In this document: piece by piece, positions 22,788 to 30,337 of the stretch
How positions within the stretch are numbered: position 1 is the stretch's first letter
How the letters are laid out: each line of letters opens with the position of its first letter
Assembly (NCBI GenBank): GCA_020432105.1
Contig: JAGQGZ010000003.1
Span: 1-45,188, forward strand
DNA: 45,188 nt
Direction: 5' to 3'
From: Dehalococcoidia bacterium
Lineage (GTDB): Bacteria; Chloroflexota; Dehalococcoidia; Tepidiformales; Tepidiformaceae
Notes under the pieces: generated by a model
Databases searched by the model: none
Seen by the model: the letters and a program-made list of their open reading frames with translations, nothing else
Told to the model about the DNA's origin: nothing
Program-made: the position numbers and the translations under genes

Positions 22788-23341
22788 GCGCCGAGGAACT
22801 GCACCTGCCGAGATTGCTGGGCCCGGGGCTCCGCTATGTGTTCATTGGCTTCAACCCGGGGATCGAATCGGCGCGGCGGGGACACTACTATGCGTTTCGC
22901 GGCAACGTGTTCTGGCGGCAAATGCACGAGAGCGGGCTGGTGCCCCACCCGGTGACGCATGAAGACGACCGCGACCTGTTCGAGAACAGCGGTATTGGTT
23001 TCGTCGACCTGTGCAGCCGGCCGACCGTCGCGGCCAAGGACTTATCCCCGGCGGAGCTGCGTGAGGGAGCAATGCGCCTGTTGGGCGAACTGGTCGAGCA
23101 CCGGCCGAAGGTCGCGGTGTTCGCCGGGCGAGGGGTGTTCAACACGTTTGGGCGGCACGCACTCGGACTCAGTGCGGGGCAGCTGCGAGGGCGAAGCGAC
23201 GGTGCTCAACCGGAACGACTGCCCGGGGACGAGACCGGGAAGACGGTCCTCTACGTGATCCCGTCGTCGAGCGGCCTCGCCAGTGGTTGGCACCGGGAGC
23301 GGTTGGAACTGTTGCGACGGCTGGCGAGAGACTACCGTTAG
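22784..23341 (+). CDS. mug: G/U mismatch-specific uracil-DNA glycosylase
   Basis: A 185-residue member of uracil-DNA glycosylase family 2 (Mug/TDG), which removes uracil or ethenocytosine from mismatched DNA. The active-site loop IGFNPGIESARRGHYYAFRGNVFW matches the GINPG motif, with Asn as the key residue. GFVDLCSRPT and AVFAGRGVF follow. The last loop reads VIPSSSGLASGW where classical Mug has NPSGLN, so the DNA-intercalating part differs slightly. Its start overlaps the upstream membrane-protein gene by 4 bases (ATGA), implying coupled translation. Confidence 0.87.
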   Translation: MSAEELHLPRLLGPGLRYVFIGFNPGIESARRGHYYAFRGNVFWRQMHESGLVPHPVTHEDDRDLFENSGIGFVDLCSRPTVAAKDLSPAELREGAMRLLGELVEHRPKVAVFAGRGVFNTFGRHALGLSAGQLRGRSDGAQPERLPGDETGKTVLYVIPSSSGLASGWHRERLELLRRLARDYR

Positions 23342-23395
23342 CCCACTACCACCACAGGCAGCCCACGCGCGGCCAGCGGCCAGAGGAGACCAAGC

Positions 23396-23854
23396 ATGAC
23401 GACGGGGCGAGCATTCCAGGACCTTTACCAGGAGAAGTACGCACACTGCTTTGGCTGCGGCCGCTTGAACGACCATGGGCTTCATATCCAGAGCTTCTGG
23501 GACGGAGACGAAAGCGTGTGCACGTACGAGCCGGAAGCCTTCTATACCGGTGGCTATCCGGAGAATCTCTACGGTGGCCTGATCGCTTCGCTGATGGATT
23601 GCCACTCGGCCGGCACCGCCATGGCCGCAGCCGTCCGTGCCAGGGAATCGGACCCCTCGCTCCCCGCGCCCGAGCGGTTTGTGACAGCTTCGCTGAAGGT
23701 GGACTACCTGGCGCCAACGCCCGTCGGACCGCTTGAAATCCGCGGAAAGATTCGCCAGGTCGATGGTAGAAAGACATGGATCGATGTGTCAGTCCATGCG
23801 AACGGCAAGGAGACGGCCCGTGGCGAAGTGCTCCAGGTACAGATCCCGGTGTAA
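23396..23854 (+). CDS. PaaI-type hotdog thioesterase with CFGCG motif
   Basis: A 152-residue hotdog protein. The N-terminal HCFGCGRLNDHGLHI (Cys18, Cys21) is characteristic of a thioesterase subgroup in which the FGCG segment precedes the fold. YPENLYGGLIASLMDCHSAGTAMAAA is the hot-dog helix with the HGG-like turn replaced by YGG. FVTASLKVDYLAPTPVGPLEI is the central strand. It probably cleaves acyl-CoA esters. An alcohol dehydrogenase gene follows directly. Confidence 0.83.
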   Translation: MTTGRAFQDLYQEKYAHCFGCGRLNDHGLHIQSFWDGDESVCTYEPEAFYTGGYPENLYGGLIASLMDCHSAGTAMAAAVRARESDPSLPAPERFVTASLKVDYLAPTPVGPLEIRGKIRQVDGRKTWIDVSVHANGKETARGEVLQVQIPV

Positions 23855-23857
23855 GTG

Positions 23858-24856
23858 ATGCGTTCGGCACGCCTCCACGCCCCCGCCACCATCGAAACGC
23901 GTCCACTCCGTCTTGAGACGGTGCCTGACCCAAGACCCGGCCCGGGGGAGGTACTTATACGCGTCGCGGCCTGCGCTGTGTGCCGGACGGACCTCCAGTT
24001 AACAGAGGGAGACATCGAGCCGAGGTATTCGCCGTCGATCCCGGGACACCAGGTGGTGGGGAGGGTGGAGGCCATGGGCGCCGGTGTGGCTGGTCTCGCG
24101 GTTGGTCAGCGTGTCGGTGTCGGCTGGCTGGGGTCGACGTGTGGATCGTGCCGGTACTGCACATCGGGCCTGGAAAACCTTTGCCCGCAGGCACGCTTCA
24201 CGGGGTGGGACCGGGATGGGGGATTTGCCGAGTGGATGACGGTGGATGCGCGGTTTGCCCTCCCGCTGTCCGGGGAGCTGGCTGACGTAGAGGTAGCTCC
24301 GTTGCTGTGCGGGGGTGTCATCGGCTACCGATCGCTACGTGTGTCGGGTATTGAGCAGGGTGGCAGGCTCGGGCTGTTCGGGTTCGGTGCGAGCGCTTCC
24401 CTGGCTATCCAGGTGGCGGTGGATTGGGACTGCGAGGTGTACGTGGCGACGCGTTCGGAGGCGGAGCAGCGAAGGGCGCTAGACATGGGTGCTGCATGGG
24501 CTGGCGATTACACAGAGACACCACCGGTGCAGCTGGACGCGGCGATCACGTTTGCGCCGGTGGGTGCAGTCGTGATTCGGGCACTGCAGGCCCTGAGGCC
24601 GGGTGGGATCGTAGCGATCAACGCCATTCACCTCGACCGCATGCCGGAGTTTGACTATGAGGATTTGTGGCTGGAGCGGCAGATCCGGAGTGTTGCCAAC
24701 TTCACCCGGCGTGACGCGGCGGAATTCCTCGCGCTGGCAGCGGAGATCCCCGTTCGGACGAGTGTTCAGCCCTATGCACTGGAAGGCGCGAATGAAGCGC
24801 TGATCGACCTCAAGGCCGGGCGGATTTCCGGAGCGGCTGTTCTCGAGATCGGCTAG
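23858..24856 (+). CDS. Zinc-dependent alcohol dehydrogenase
   Basis: A 332-residue medium-chain dehydrogenase (MDR superfamily, AdhA-like). Catalytic zinc ligands are Cys42 (CAVCRTDL) and His64 in PGHQVVG, where Gln replaces the Glu of the commoner GHE. The structural zinc is bound by CGSCRYC and the Cys in ENLCP (C95, C98, C101, C109). The Rossmann domain (GRLGLFGFGASASLAIQVA) binds NAD(P). It interconverts an alcohol and an aldehyde or ketone. The ATG at 23858 is the second codon after a GTG at 23855. The stop overlaps the convergent gene in CTAG. Confidence 0.9.
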   Translation: MRSARLHAPATIETRPLRLETVPDPRPGPGEVLIRVAACAVCRTDLQLTEGDIEPRYSPSIPGHQVVGRVEAMGAGVAGLAVGQRVGVGWLGSTCGSCRYCTSGLENLCPQARFTGWDRDGGFAEWMTVDARFALPLSGELADVEVAPLLCGGVIGYRSLRVSGIEQGGRLGLFGFGASASLAIQVAVDWDCEVYVATRSEAEQRRALDMGAAWAGDYTETPPVQLDAAITFAPVGAVVIRALQALRPGGIVAINAIHLDRMPEFDYEDLWLERQIRSVANFTRRDAAEFLALAAEIPVRTSVQPYALEGANEALIDLKAGRISGAAVLEIG

Positions 24857-25281
24857 TCGCCCGTCCCGGTCTGGTTGAAGCTCTCGATGACGAGATTGAA
24901 CTCTTCGGTGGCGACGTCACGCATTTCGTCGACGAGTCGCTCCAACCGGTGCATGAGGAGTGGGCCTGGGTGGCCGGCTTCTTCCCTCGTCTGCCAGAGA
25001 TGGATCATCAGTTCAGAAAGGGCGACGGCGAGGTGTTCAAGCGCGGGGACGAGCCGGGGTTCTCGCTCCGCAATCTCGTGTTCGATTCCCTCGGGTGCGA
25101 CGAGCGCAACAACGTGCTGCTCCACCGCGAGGACGCACTGGCCAAGTGCTGATCGGAGTGAAGGCCGCCAGGTGGGACTCGTCCTGTCGGATTCCAGGGC
25201 ATGCTGCAACGATGTCGCTGCCCGGAATATCGACTCCTTCAAGTCGGTGGGCTGATACCCGCCGGTGCTTGCTGCGCTCAC
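24853..25281 (-). CDS. Helical protein of unknown function
   Basis: A 142-residue protein, almost all helical by appearance (LEHLAVALSELMIHLWQTREEAG, HRLERLVDEMRDVATEEFNLVIESF). It has no signal peptide or membrane segment, and I see no catalytic motif. A four-helix bundle is plausible. Its TAG stop shares CTAG with the alcohol dehydrogenase stop. It starts about 115 bp before the promoter of the SAM-riboswitch operon on the other strand. I cannot assign a family. Confidence 0.62.
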   Translation of the reverse strand: MSAASTGGYQPTDLKESIFRAATSLQHALESDRTSPTWRPSLRSALGQCVLAVEQHVVALVAPEGIEHEIAEREPRLVPALEHLAVALSELMIHLWQTREEAGHPGPLLMHRLERLVDEMRDVATEEFNLVIESFNQTGTGD

Positions 25282-25395
25282 CGGGGGGCACTCCCATCAC
25301 CGGCCCTTGCCAGGACAGGTATCTCGAGTGATGGCCCTGACGTTTCACAGGCACTCTGGTCGAACCCTTGACGGTGAGCAGGGAATATCAAGAGG

Positions 25396-25424
25396 TTGAC
25401 CTCCGCATGTGTTGTCCGGATAGT
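25396..25424 (+). promoter_or_regulatory. Likely promoter of the SAM-riboswitch operon
   Basis: TTGACC (25396-25401) resembles a -35 element, and 17 bases later GATAGT (25419-25424) is a fair -10 element. Transcription would start near 25431, about 118 bases before the riboswitch. The call rests on matches to sigma-70 consensus only. Confidence 0.4.
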
Positions 25425-25547
25425 GCGCCGAGTTTCGGGCCCCTGGCATGGGCCGATCGATCCCGAAATGAAGGCCCGAGCGGGGCCCACTTCCCATAAC
25501 CGGTTCCCGCTCGCTACCATGTTGGGCAACACCACTGGGGTGTCCGC

Positions 25548-25657
25548 ACTTATCCAGACGGGGTTGAGGGAACCGGCCCTTTGAGACCCGGGCAACCTGC
25601 CGACCATCGCGGCACAGGTGCCAATTCCGGCCTCCTGCGGGAGAAAGATGAGCGCGA
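25548..25657 (+). promoter_or_regulatory. SAM-I (S-box) riboswitch
   Basis: The core is recognised by its conserved sequence in the right order: CTTATCCAGA at 25549, GAGGGAACCGGCCCTTTGA (25566-25584), CCCGGGCAACC (25587-25597), AGGTGCCAATTCC (25616-25628) and a closing GAGAAAGATGAG. These match the S-box kink-turn, P3 and J4/1-P4 consensus of SAM-I riboswitches. Binding of S-adenosylmethionine should lower expression of the thrC-like/NIL/MoaD genes that begin 169 bases downstream. SAM-I elements usually control methionine, cysteine or SAM metabolism, which bears on the role of this operon. Confidence 0.93.
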
Positions 25658-25694
25658 CGACGCTCCGGACGGCCCAGGGTAAAAGGAGACAACT

Positions 25695-25727
25695 GTGTCG
25701 CTTTTGGGCCGAATGGTCATGCGCTAG
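25695..25727 (+). CDS. Possible leader peptide, 10 codons, Met-rich
   Basis: Between the riboswitch and the thrC-like gene lies AAAAGGAG (25681-25688), a strong Shine-Dalgarno, followed after 6 bases by GTG and nine more codons (SLLGRMVMR) to TAG. With the initiator, three of ten residues are Met. The ORF overlaps alternative pairings: GGCCC at 25671 can pair with GGGCC at 25706, or CCAGGG (25674-25679) with CCCTGG (25743-25748). This would suit an expression platform coupled to translation. It may also be a chance ORF. Confidence 0.4.
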   Translation: MSLLGRMVMR

Positions 25728-25825
25728 CCCCTACCGAGGGGGCCCTGGACTTACCCGCGTGCAGTACCGGTTTTCACTGGTGCAGCCTCACGCTCCTCCC
25801 GAGCAATTTTGGAGACACTATCCGC

Positions 25826-27070
25826 ATGACATTTGCAACCAACCTCCGCTGTCGCGAATGCAGCCGTGACTACCCACTCGAGGCCATCCACGTTTGTGAC
25901 TTCTGCTTCGGTCCGCTGGAAGTGGCCTACGACCACGAGGCGATAGCCCGGACGGTGACCCGCAAGCGCATCGAGTCGGGCCCGGCGAGCCTCTGGCGCT
26001 ACCAGGACTTCCTGCCGGTGGATGCCGAAAACGCGATCGATATCGGCGCGGGTTACACCCCGCTGATCCACGCGAAGAACCTGGGCAAGCTGCTGGGCCT
26101 GCCGAAGCTCTACATCAAGAACGACACCATGAACCCAACGTGGTCGTTCAAGGATCGTGTAGTGGCGGTTGCCAGCAGCCGCGCCCGCGAACTTGGGTAC
26201 GAGAAGCTGGCCTGTGCCAGCACGGGAAACCTGGCCAACAGCGTTTCGGCGCATGCGGCCGCGGCAGGGATGGAGGCCGTGGTCTTCATCCCCCACGACC
26301 TCGAGGCCGGGAAAGTCCTCGGCTCGAGCATCTACGACCCGACACTGGTGAAGGTGCGGGGCAACTACGACGACGTGAACCGCCTTTGCGCTGAGCTCTC
26401 CGGGAGCTACAACTGGGGCTTCGTGAACGTGAACGTGCGCCCCTACTACTCAGAGGGCTCGAAGACGCTGGGGATGGAGGTTGCCGAGCAGCTCGGCTGG
26501 AAGGCCCCGGACCACTGCGTCGTGCCGATTGCCAGCGGTTCGCTGTTCGTGAAGATCCGCAAGGGATTGAACGAACTCGCGAAAGCCGGCCTCATCGAGG
26601 AGCCGAAGACGCGGATGAGTGGTGCCCAAGCCGATGGCTGCTCACCGGTCGCCGTTGCCTGGGAGGAAGGGTCGATGAACTTTCGCCCGCAGCGCCCGAA
26701 CACGATTGCCAAGTCGCTGGCAATCGGTAACCCGGCCGACGGATACTACGGTCTTGTCCAGCTGAAGGAGACAAACGGAGCCTGTGGGAAAGTCACCGAC
26801 GATCAGATTATCGATGGGATGAAACTGCTGGCAGAGTCCGAGGGTATCTTTGCCGAAACCGCCGGTGGGGTGACGATTGCTTCGCTGCGGCAGATGGTCG
26901 AGCGTGGGGATATCCATCCCGACGAGACGACGGTGGCGTTCGTTACCGGCGCAGGTTTCAAGACGGCCGAGGCTGTAGCCCCGCACCTGAACGCACCGCT
27001 TGAGGTGGAGGCGAACCTCGAGAGCTTCGAGGCGGCTTACCATGCCCGGCAGCCCGTGGAGGTTGGATAA
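25826..27070 (+). CDS. thrC: Threonine-synthase-like PLP enzyme with N-terminal zinc ribbon
   Basis: A 414-residue fold-type II PLP enzyme. The N-terminus is a zinc ribbon (CREC, Cys9/12; CDFC, Cys24/27). The PLP Lys is in NPTWSFKDR (Lys109); most threonine synthases have PTGSFKDR or similar. ASTGNLANSVSAHAAAAG binds the phosphate of PLP. Threonine synthase converts O-phosphohomoserine to threonine. The control by a SAM riboswitch and the two following genes (NIL domain, sulfur carrier) make a related reaction, replacement of the phosphate by sulfide to give homocysteine, a serious alternative. The ATG is preceded by TTTGGAGACAC. Confidence 0.9.
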   Translation: MTFATNLRCRECSRDYPLEAIHVCDFCFGPLEVAYDHEAIARTVTRKRIESGPASLWRYQDFLPVDAENAIDIGAGYTPLIHAKNLGKLLGLPKLYIKNDTMNPTWSFKDRVVAVASSRARELGYEKLACASTGNLANSVSAHAAAAGMEAVVFIPHDLEAGKVLGSSIYDPTLVKVRGNYDDVNRLCAELSGSYNWGFVNVNVRPYYSEGSKTLGMEVAEQLGWKAPDHCVVPIASGSLFVKIRKGLNELAKAGLIEEPKTRMSGAQADGCSPVAVAWEEGSMNFRPQRPNTIAKSLAIGNPADGYYGLVQLKETNGACGKVTDDQIIDGMKLLAESEGIFAETAGGVTIASLRQMVERGDIHPDETTVAFVTGAGFKTAEAVAPHLNAPLEVEANLESFEAAYHARQPVEVG

Positions 27071-27072
27071 AC

Positions 27073-27315
27073 ATGGCAAGCAAGCGAGTTAGGTTCACGT
27101 TTCCCGAGAACCTCATCAAAGAGCCGCTCATTTACAACCTTGGCAAGGAGTTCGCGGTAATCACGAACGTCCGAATGGCCGATGTAGATGAGCACACCGG
27201 CTGGGTCGTCCTCGAGCTAGAGGGCGAGTCCGGCGAGATTGACCGCAGCCTCGATTGGGCCCGTGCGAAGGGCGTGCGCGTCGACCCGGTGACGGGTGAC
27301 GTCGTCGAGGGATAG
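27073..27315 (+). CDS. NIL-domain protein
   Basis: An 80-residue stand-alone NIL domain, the ferredoxin-like alpha/beta fold first seen at the end of MetN methionine ABC transporters and in ferredoxin-linked homocysteine synthesis proteins. Supporting segments are VRFTFPENLIKEPLIYNLGKEF, ITNVRMADVDEHTGWVVLELEG and IDRSLDWARAKGVRVDPV. It may bind methionine or a partner protein and regulate or assist sulfur transfer. It starts 2 bp after thrC and is followed by a sulfur-carrier gene, an arrangement tied to sulfur amino acid synthesis. Confidence 0.88.
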   Translation: MASKRVRFTFPENLIKEPLIYNLGKEFAVITNVRMADVDEHTGWVVLELEGESGEIDRSLDWARAKGVRVDPVTGDVVEG

Positions 27316-27324
27316 GACATCACC

Positions 27325-27344
27325 GGGGGCGGGCGACCGCCCTC
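27325..27344 (+). other. Hairpin between the NIL and sulfur-carrier genes
   Basis: GGGCGG (27327-27332) and CCGCCC (27337-27342) form a 6-bp stem, extendable by a G-U and a G-C pair, closed by a GCGA (GNRA-type) loop. No T run follows, so it is more likely an mRNA-stability or processing hairpin than a terminator. Confidence 0.4.
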
Positions 27345-27367
27345 GATCACTACGCGAGGAACAAAAC

Positions 27368-27646
27368 ATGGCAATCAAAGTCCGTATACCGCAGCCGCTC
27401 CGGGGGCTTACCGGCAACGAATCCGTCGTGGATGGTGGAGGTGCCTCGCTGAGCGCCTGTATCGCCGATCTCGAGTCGCGCTTTCCCGGCGTGAAGGAGC
27501 GGGTCTTGGACGATACCGGTGAACTTCGGCGGTTCGTCAACGTCTATATCAACGGAGACGACGTCCGTTTCATTGACGGCCTCAATTCGCCCCTGAAAGA
27601 CGGTGACGAGGTGAGCATCGTTCCGGCGGTGGCCGGCGGCGCTTAG
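27368..27646 (+). CDS. MoaD/ThiS-like sulfur carrier protein
   Basis: A 92-residue ubiquitin-like beta-grasp protein: MAIKVRIPQPLRGLTG at the start, VNVYINGDDVRF in the middle and LKDGDEVSIVPAVAGG at the end, as in MoaD, ThiS and CysO. It ends in Gly-Gly-Ala, so the Gly-Gly needed for adenylation and thiocarboxylate formation is covered by one extra Ala that a protease would have to remove. AGGA lies about 8 bases upstream of the ATG; a longer frame from 27296 overlaps the NIL gene and is unlikely. Given its neighbours, it probably delivers sulfide to the PLP enzyme. Confidence 0.88.
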   Translation: MAIKVRIPQPLRGLTGNESVVDGGGASLSACIADLESRFPGVKERVLDDTGELRRFVNVYINGDDVRFIDGLNSPLKDGDEVSIVPAVAGGA

Positions 27647-29415
27647 TCGACAAGGGCCCGGGCAGCTTCGGCAATGTCGTTGAGGATCTTGCCGCCGCGT
27701 TCGGCCGGGTCCTGCATCTCGGGCAAGTAGTAATCGCGGATGGCGATAGGAATGAGCCGCACGCTGGCCATCCTGTCGGGCCAGAAGATCACCTCGGTCA
27801 TGACGCCCTCGGTGTGTTCGGGTGTGTGCACCTGGTCGTACACGAGATTGCCCATGGCGTAGATGATGAAGCCGCCGCCGATCGACTCGGAAGCCTGGAC
27901 GTGGTGGGCCTGGTTGCCGAAGACGACATCGGCGCCGGCGGCGATGGCCGCGCGCGCCGCCTTAATGCTTCGCGGGCTAGGTGTGTGCGTGTCTTCCGTT
28001 CCGCTGTTGAGAAGGACCGCCACAAAATCCACATCGTCCCGGGCCTTGAGTTCTGAAATCAGCCGGCTGAACCGGGTGAGCTGGAGACCTTCCGCGGGCT
28101 GGAAGAAGGGGGCTTCGCCACCCCCGTCGGCCACCTCGTCGTCGTAGCTGTCATCGAGGGGCGAAGTCCCGACCTCGTCCTCAGCGGCGTGGAGGACCAC
28201 GGGTGCTACGTCGTCGAAGGCAAGGACACCGATGCGGATGCCCCTGGATTCGAAGATAGCTGCCGCCTGCGCCTCGGCGAGGTTGTTACCACCGCCGATT
28301 GGGACGATTCCCGCTTCATTGAGCACCTTGAGCGTGTTGAGGAAGGCATCGCTGCCGCAGTAGCCCACGTCACCACAATCGAAGACGTGATTGGTAGCCA
28401 CGGTCATGCCATCGAATCCCGCGACTTGGAGCATTTCGACCGAAGCTTCGGGTGAGGTGAGGTTCGTCGTATCGATGCAGCGATAGGCCTCAGAAAAGTC
28501 CTGGAGGCTGGTATCGAGGGAGCCAAGAGCGATGTCGGCAGCGGCGAGGTACTGACCAACTTCGCCGCGAAAGGGCGCCCCGTAGTCCCCGGTGGCTTCG
28601 ATTGCCGCAAGCGAGCAGCGGACGGGGATAGTGTCGCCGGTTCCGACCACGCGGATCGCGGCCGGTGGCTTCCACGCGAGTGCCGCCGTGAGTTCTTCGA
28701 GCCGGGCTTCGGCACGAGGGGTTCGGATATCGATGCCGGTGCGTTTCAGGAACGGCCAGGCCCCGTCGACTGCGTCACCACGAACGGGGTCGACCCGGCC
28801 GACGGCGATGGAGTTCATGGGACTCCGCACTTCGGTCAGCGGCACGAGGGCAACGATCCCGCTTCCGGAAACGAGAGCCTCCCGCAGTCCTTCGTAGTCT
28901 TCGAATGAGGCGACCTCAGCGGCAGGTGCGGCGGCGCCAATCCCACCGGCAATCACAGCCAGGGTGACAACAAGGTCGCGTCCGCCGACCTCCTGCCAGT
29001 TGCCGATTGCTCCCTTCGCCAGGGCGATCGCCTGTTCGGAGCTCACATTGCTGACGCCGGTGGCGGGATCGGTGACCAGCACCTCGACACCCGTGATGAT
29101 GCCGTCCGGGTCGTCGCGAACGAACTGGATATCGGGCCGCTCGTCCCCTACAGCGGCGACAAGCCCGAGTTCTGCTGCCCCTTCGGGCGCCTGGCCTACG
29201 TAGACGAGGATGTCGCCCTGTGCCGGGGATGGCTCGGGAGTGCTCGTGGGGCCGGTCGTTGGGGTTGGGAGCGAGGGTAGCGGGCCGGCCGGCGCGGCGG
29301 TGTCACCACTCAGCAGGGCGGCGAGGACGGCGAGTATGCCAACGAAAGTAGAAGCGAGGCCGAGGACGAACCCCCAGAACCACGGGTGGCTCCTGTTCCA
29401 GGAGCTATCAAACAT
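27643..29415 (-). CDS. CapA-type metallophosphatase with PBP-like domain, membrane-anchored
   Basis: A 590-residue protein with one N-terminal transmembrane helix (about residues 10-37), a Pro/Thr/Ser linker, a domain of about 190 residues that looks like a type II periplasmic-binding fold (GRDLVVTLAVIAGGIGAAAP), and a C-terminal CapA domain. CapA marks are RVVGTGDTIPVR (GDxxxxR), DIALGSLDTSL, ATNHVFDCGDVG and GADVVFGNQAHHVQ. CapA/PgsA proteins take part in poly-gamma-glutamate capsule synthesis or related surface polymers. The start at 29415 puts the membrane helix near the N-terminus; the longer frame overlaps the HDOD gene. Confidence 0.8.
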   Translation of the reverse strand: MFDSSWNRSHPWFWGFVLGLASTFVGILAVLAALLSGDTAAPAGPLPSLPTPTTGPTSTPEPSPAQGDILVYVGQAPEGAAELGLVAAVGDERPDIQFVRDDPDGIITGVEVLVTDPATGVSNVSSEQAIALAKGAIGNWQEVGGRDLVVTLAVIAGGIGAAAPAAEVASFEDYEGLREALVSGSGIVALVPLTEVRSPMNSIAVGRVDPVRGDAVDGAWPFLKRTGIDIRTPRAEARLEELTAALAWKPPAAIRVVGTGDTIPVRCSLAAIEATGDYGAPFRGEVGQYLAAADIALGSLDTSLQDFSEAYRCIDTTNLTSPEASVEMLQVAGFDGMTVATNHVFDCGDVGYCGSDAFLNTLKVLNEAGIVPIGGGNNLAEAQAAAIFESRGIRIGVLAFDDVAPVVLHAAEDEVGTSPLDDSYDDEVADGGGEAPFFQPAEGLQLTRFSRLISELKARDDVDFVAVLLNSGTEDTHTPSPRSIKAARAAIAAGADVVFGNQAHHVQASESIGGGFIIYAMGNLVYDQVHTPEHTEGVMTEVIFWPDRMASVRLIPIAIRDYYLPEMQDPAERGGKILNDIAEAARALVD

Positions 29416-29464
29416 AAGGCCATGTTCAGGTGGTCCGGGCTCTCCGACAAGCGGCGGTGAGGGA

Positions 29465-30337
29465 CTACGCTGCGCCCGCGTACCAGCGCTGGGGAGTGCC
29501 CGATGCGCTCTCGATGAAGGCGAACGAACGATCGAGGAGATGATCGATGCCGCCGCACATCGTCTCGACGCGGTCAAGCTCGGGAGGAATCGGGACGAGT
29601 TCGGCGTCCTCCACGTCAAAGCCGCAATAGAGGCCGTAGTGAAGTACGAGGGCGTTCGCAAGGGCGACGACGCCTTCGAGTCCATCGTGCTCGGGTGAAA
29701 GGCCTTCCCTGTGGTGGTGAGCTACGGCGTCTACCAGGTGAGTTGGGAACTTCCACTTCTCGCCGAGAGCGAGGCCAATCTCATCGTGGGCGTAGCCGGT
29801 TGTCTCAAGTTCGGCAACGTGAAGTGGTGTGCCCTGGATTGCCATGACGACGGCACTGCGGAACTCGTGGGGCATCACCTGGCGGAGGACGAGACGGCCT
29901 ATGTCGTGGAGGATGCCGGCGGTGAAGGCGTCTTCGGGGCGGGCGGCACGAGTCTTCTTCGCGATCGTCTCGGCGGCGATTGCGACTGCGACGCTATGGC
30001 CCCAGAAGAGGTCGATATCGAAGACATCGTCGTCGATGCGGCGGCCGTTGAAGCTGTTCATCAGGCTGGCCCCAACGGCGACCTGGCGGACCTGTTTCAT
30101 GCCCAGGACGACCACCGCTTCGCGTACGGTGCTGACCTTCCGGGCAAATCCGTAGTAGGCCGAGTTGCTGATCCGGATGAGCTTGGCGGTCAGCGCCTGG
30201 TCGCTGCTGAGCACCTGGGCCATGTCCAGCGCACTCGAGTTGGCGTCGTCGGCCATCGTCATCACGCGAGCGGCGACAGCGGGCAGCGGCGGCAGGTCCT
30301 CGACCCGCTCCAATAGTTGGCGAGCGTCATTCCCCAT
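29465..30337 (-). CDS. HDOD-domain protein
   Basis: A 290-residue protein with an HDOD domain (about residues 10-215), a relative of HD-GYP phosphohydrolases used in signalling. Visible are LPPLPAVAARVMTMADD, the helix LTAKLIRISNSAYYGFARKVSTVREAVVVLGMKQVRQVAVG, and FTAGILHDIGRLVLRQVMP with the HD pair. Many HDOD proteins have lost catalytic metal sites and act in two-component or c-di-GMP pathways. It is upstream of the CapA-type gene with about 50 bp between them and likely cotranscribed. Confidence 0.92.
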   Translation of the reverse strand: MGNDARQLLERVEDLPPLPAVAARVMTMADDANSSALDMAQVLSSDQALTAKLIRISNSAYYGFARKVSTVREAVVVLGMKQVRQVAVGASLMNSFNGRRIDDDVFDIDLFWGHSVAVAIAAETIAKKTRAARPEDAFTAGILHDIGRLVLRQVMPHEFRSAVVMAIQGTPLHVAELETTGYAHDEIGLALGEKWKFPTHLVDAVAHHHREGLSPEHDGLEGVVALANALVLHYGLYCGFDVEDAELVPIPPELDRVETMCGGIDHLLDRSFAFIESASGTPQRWYAGAA

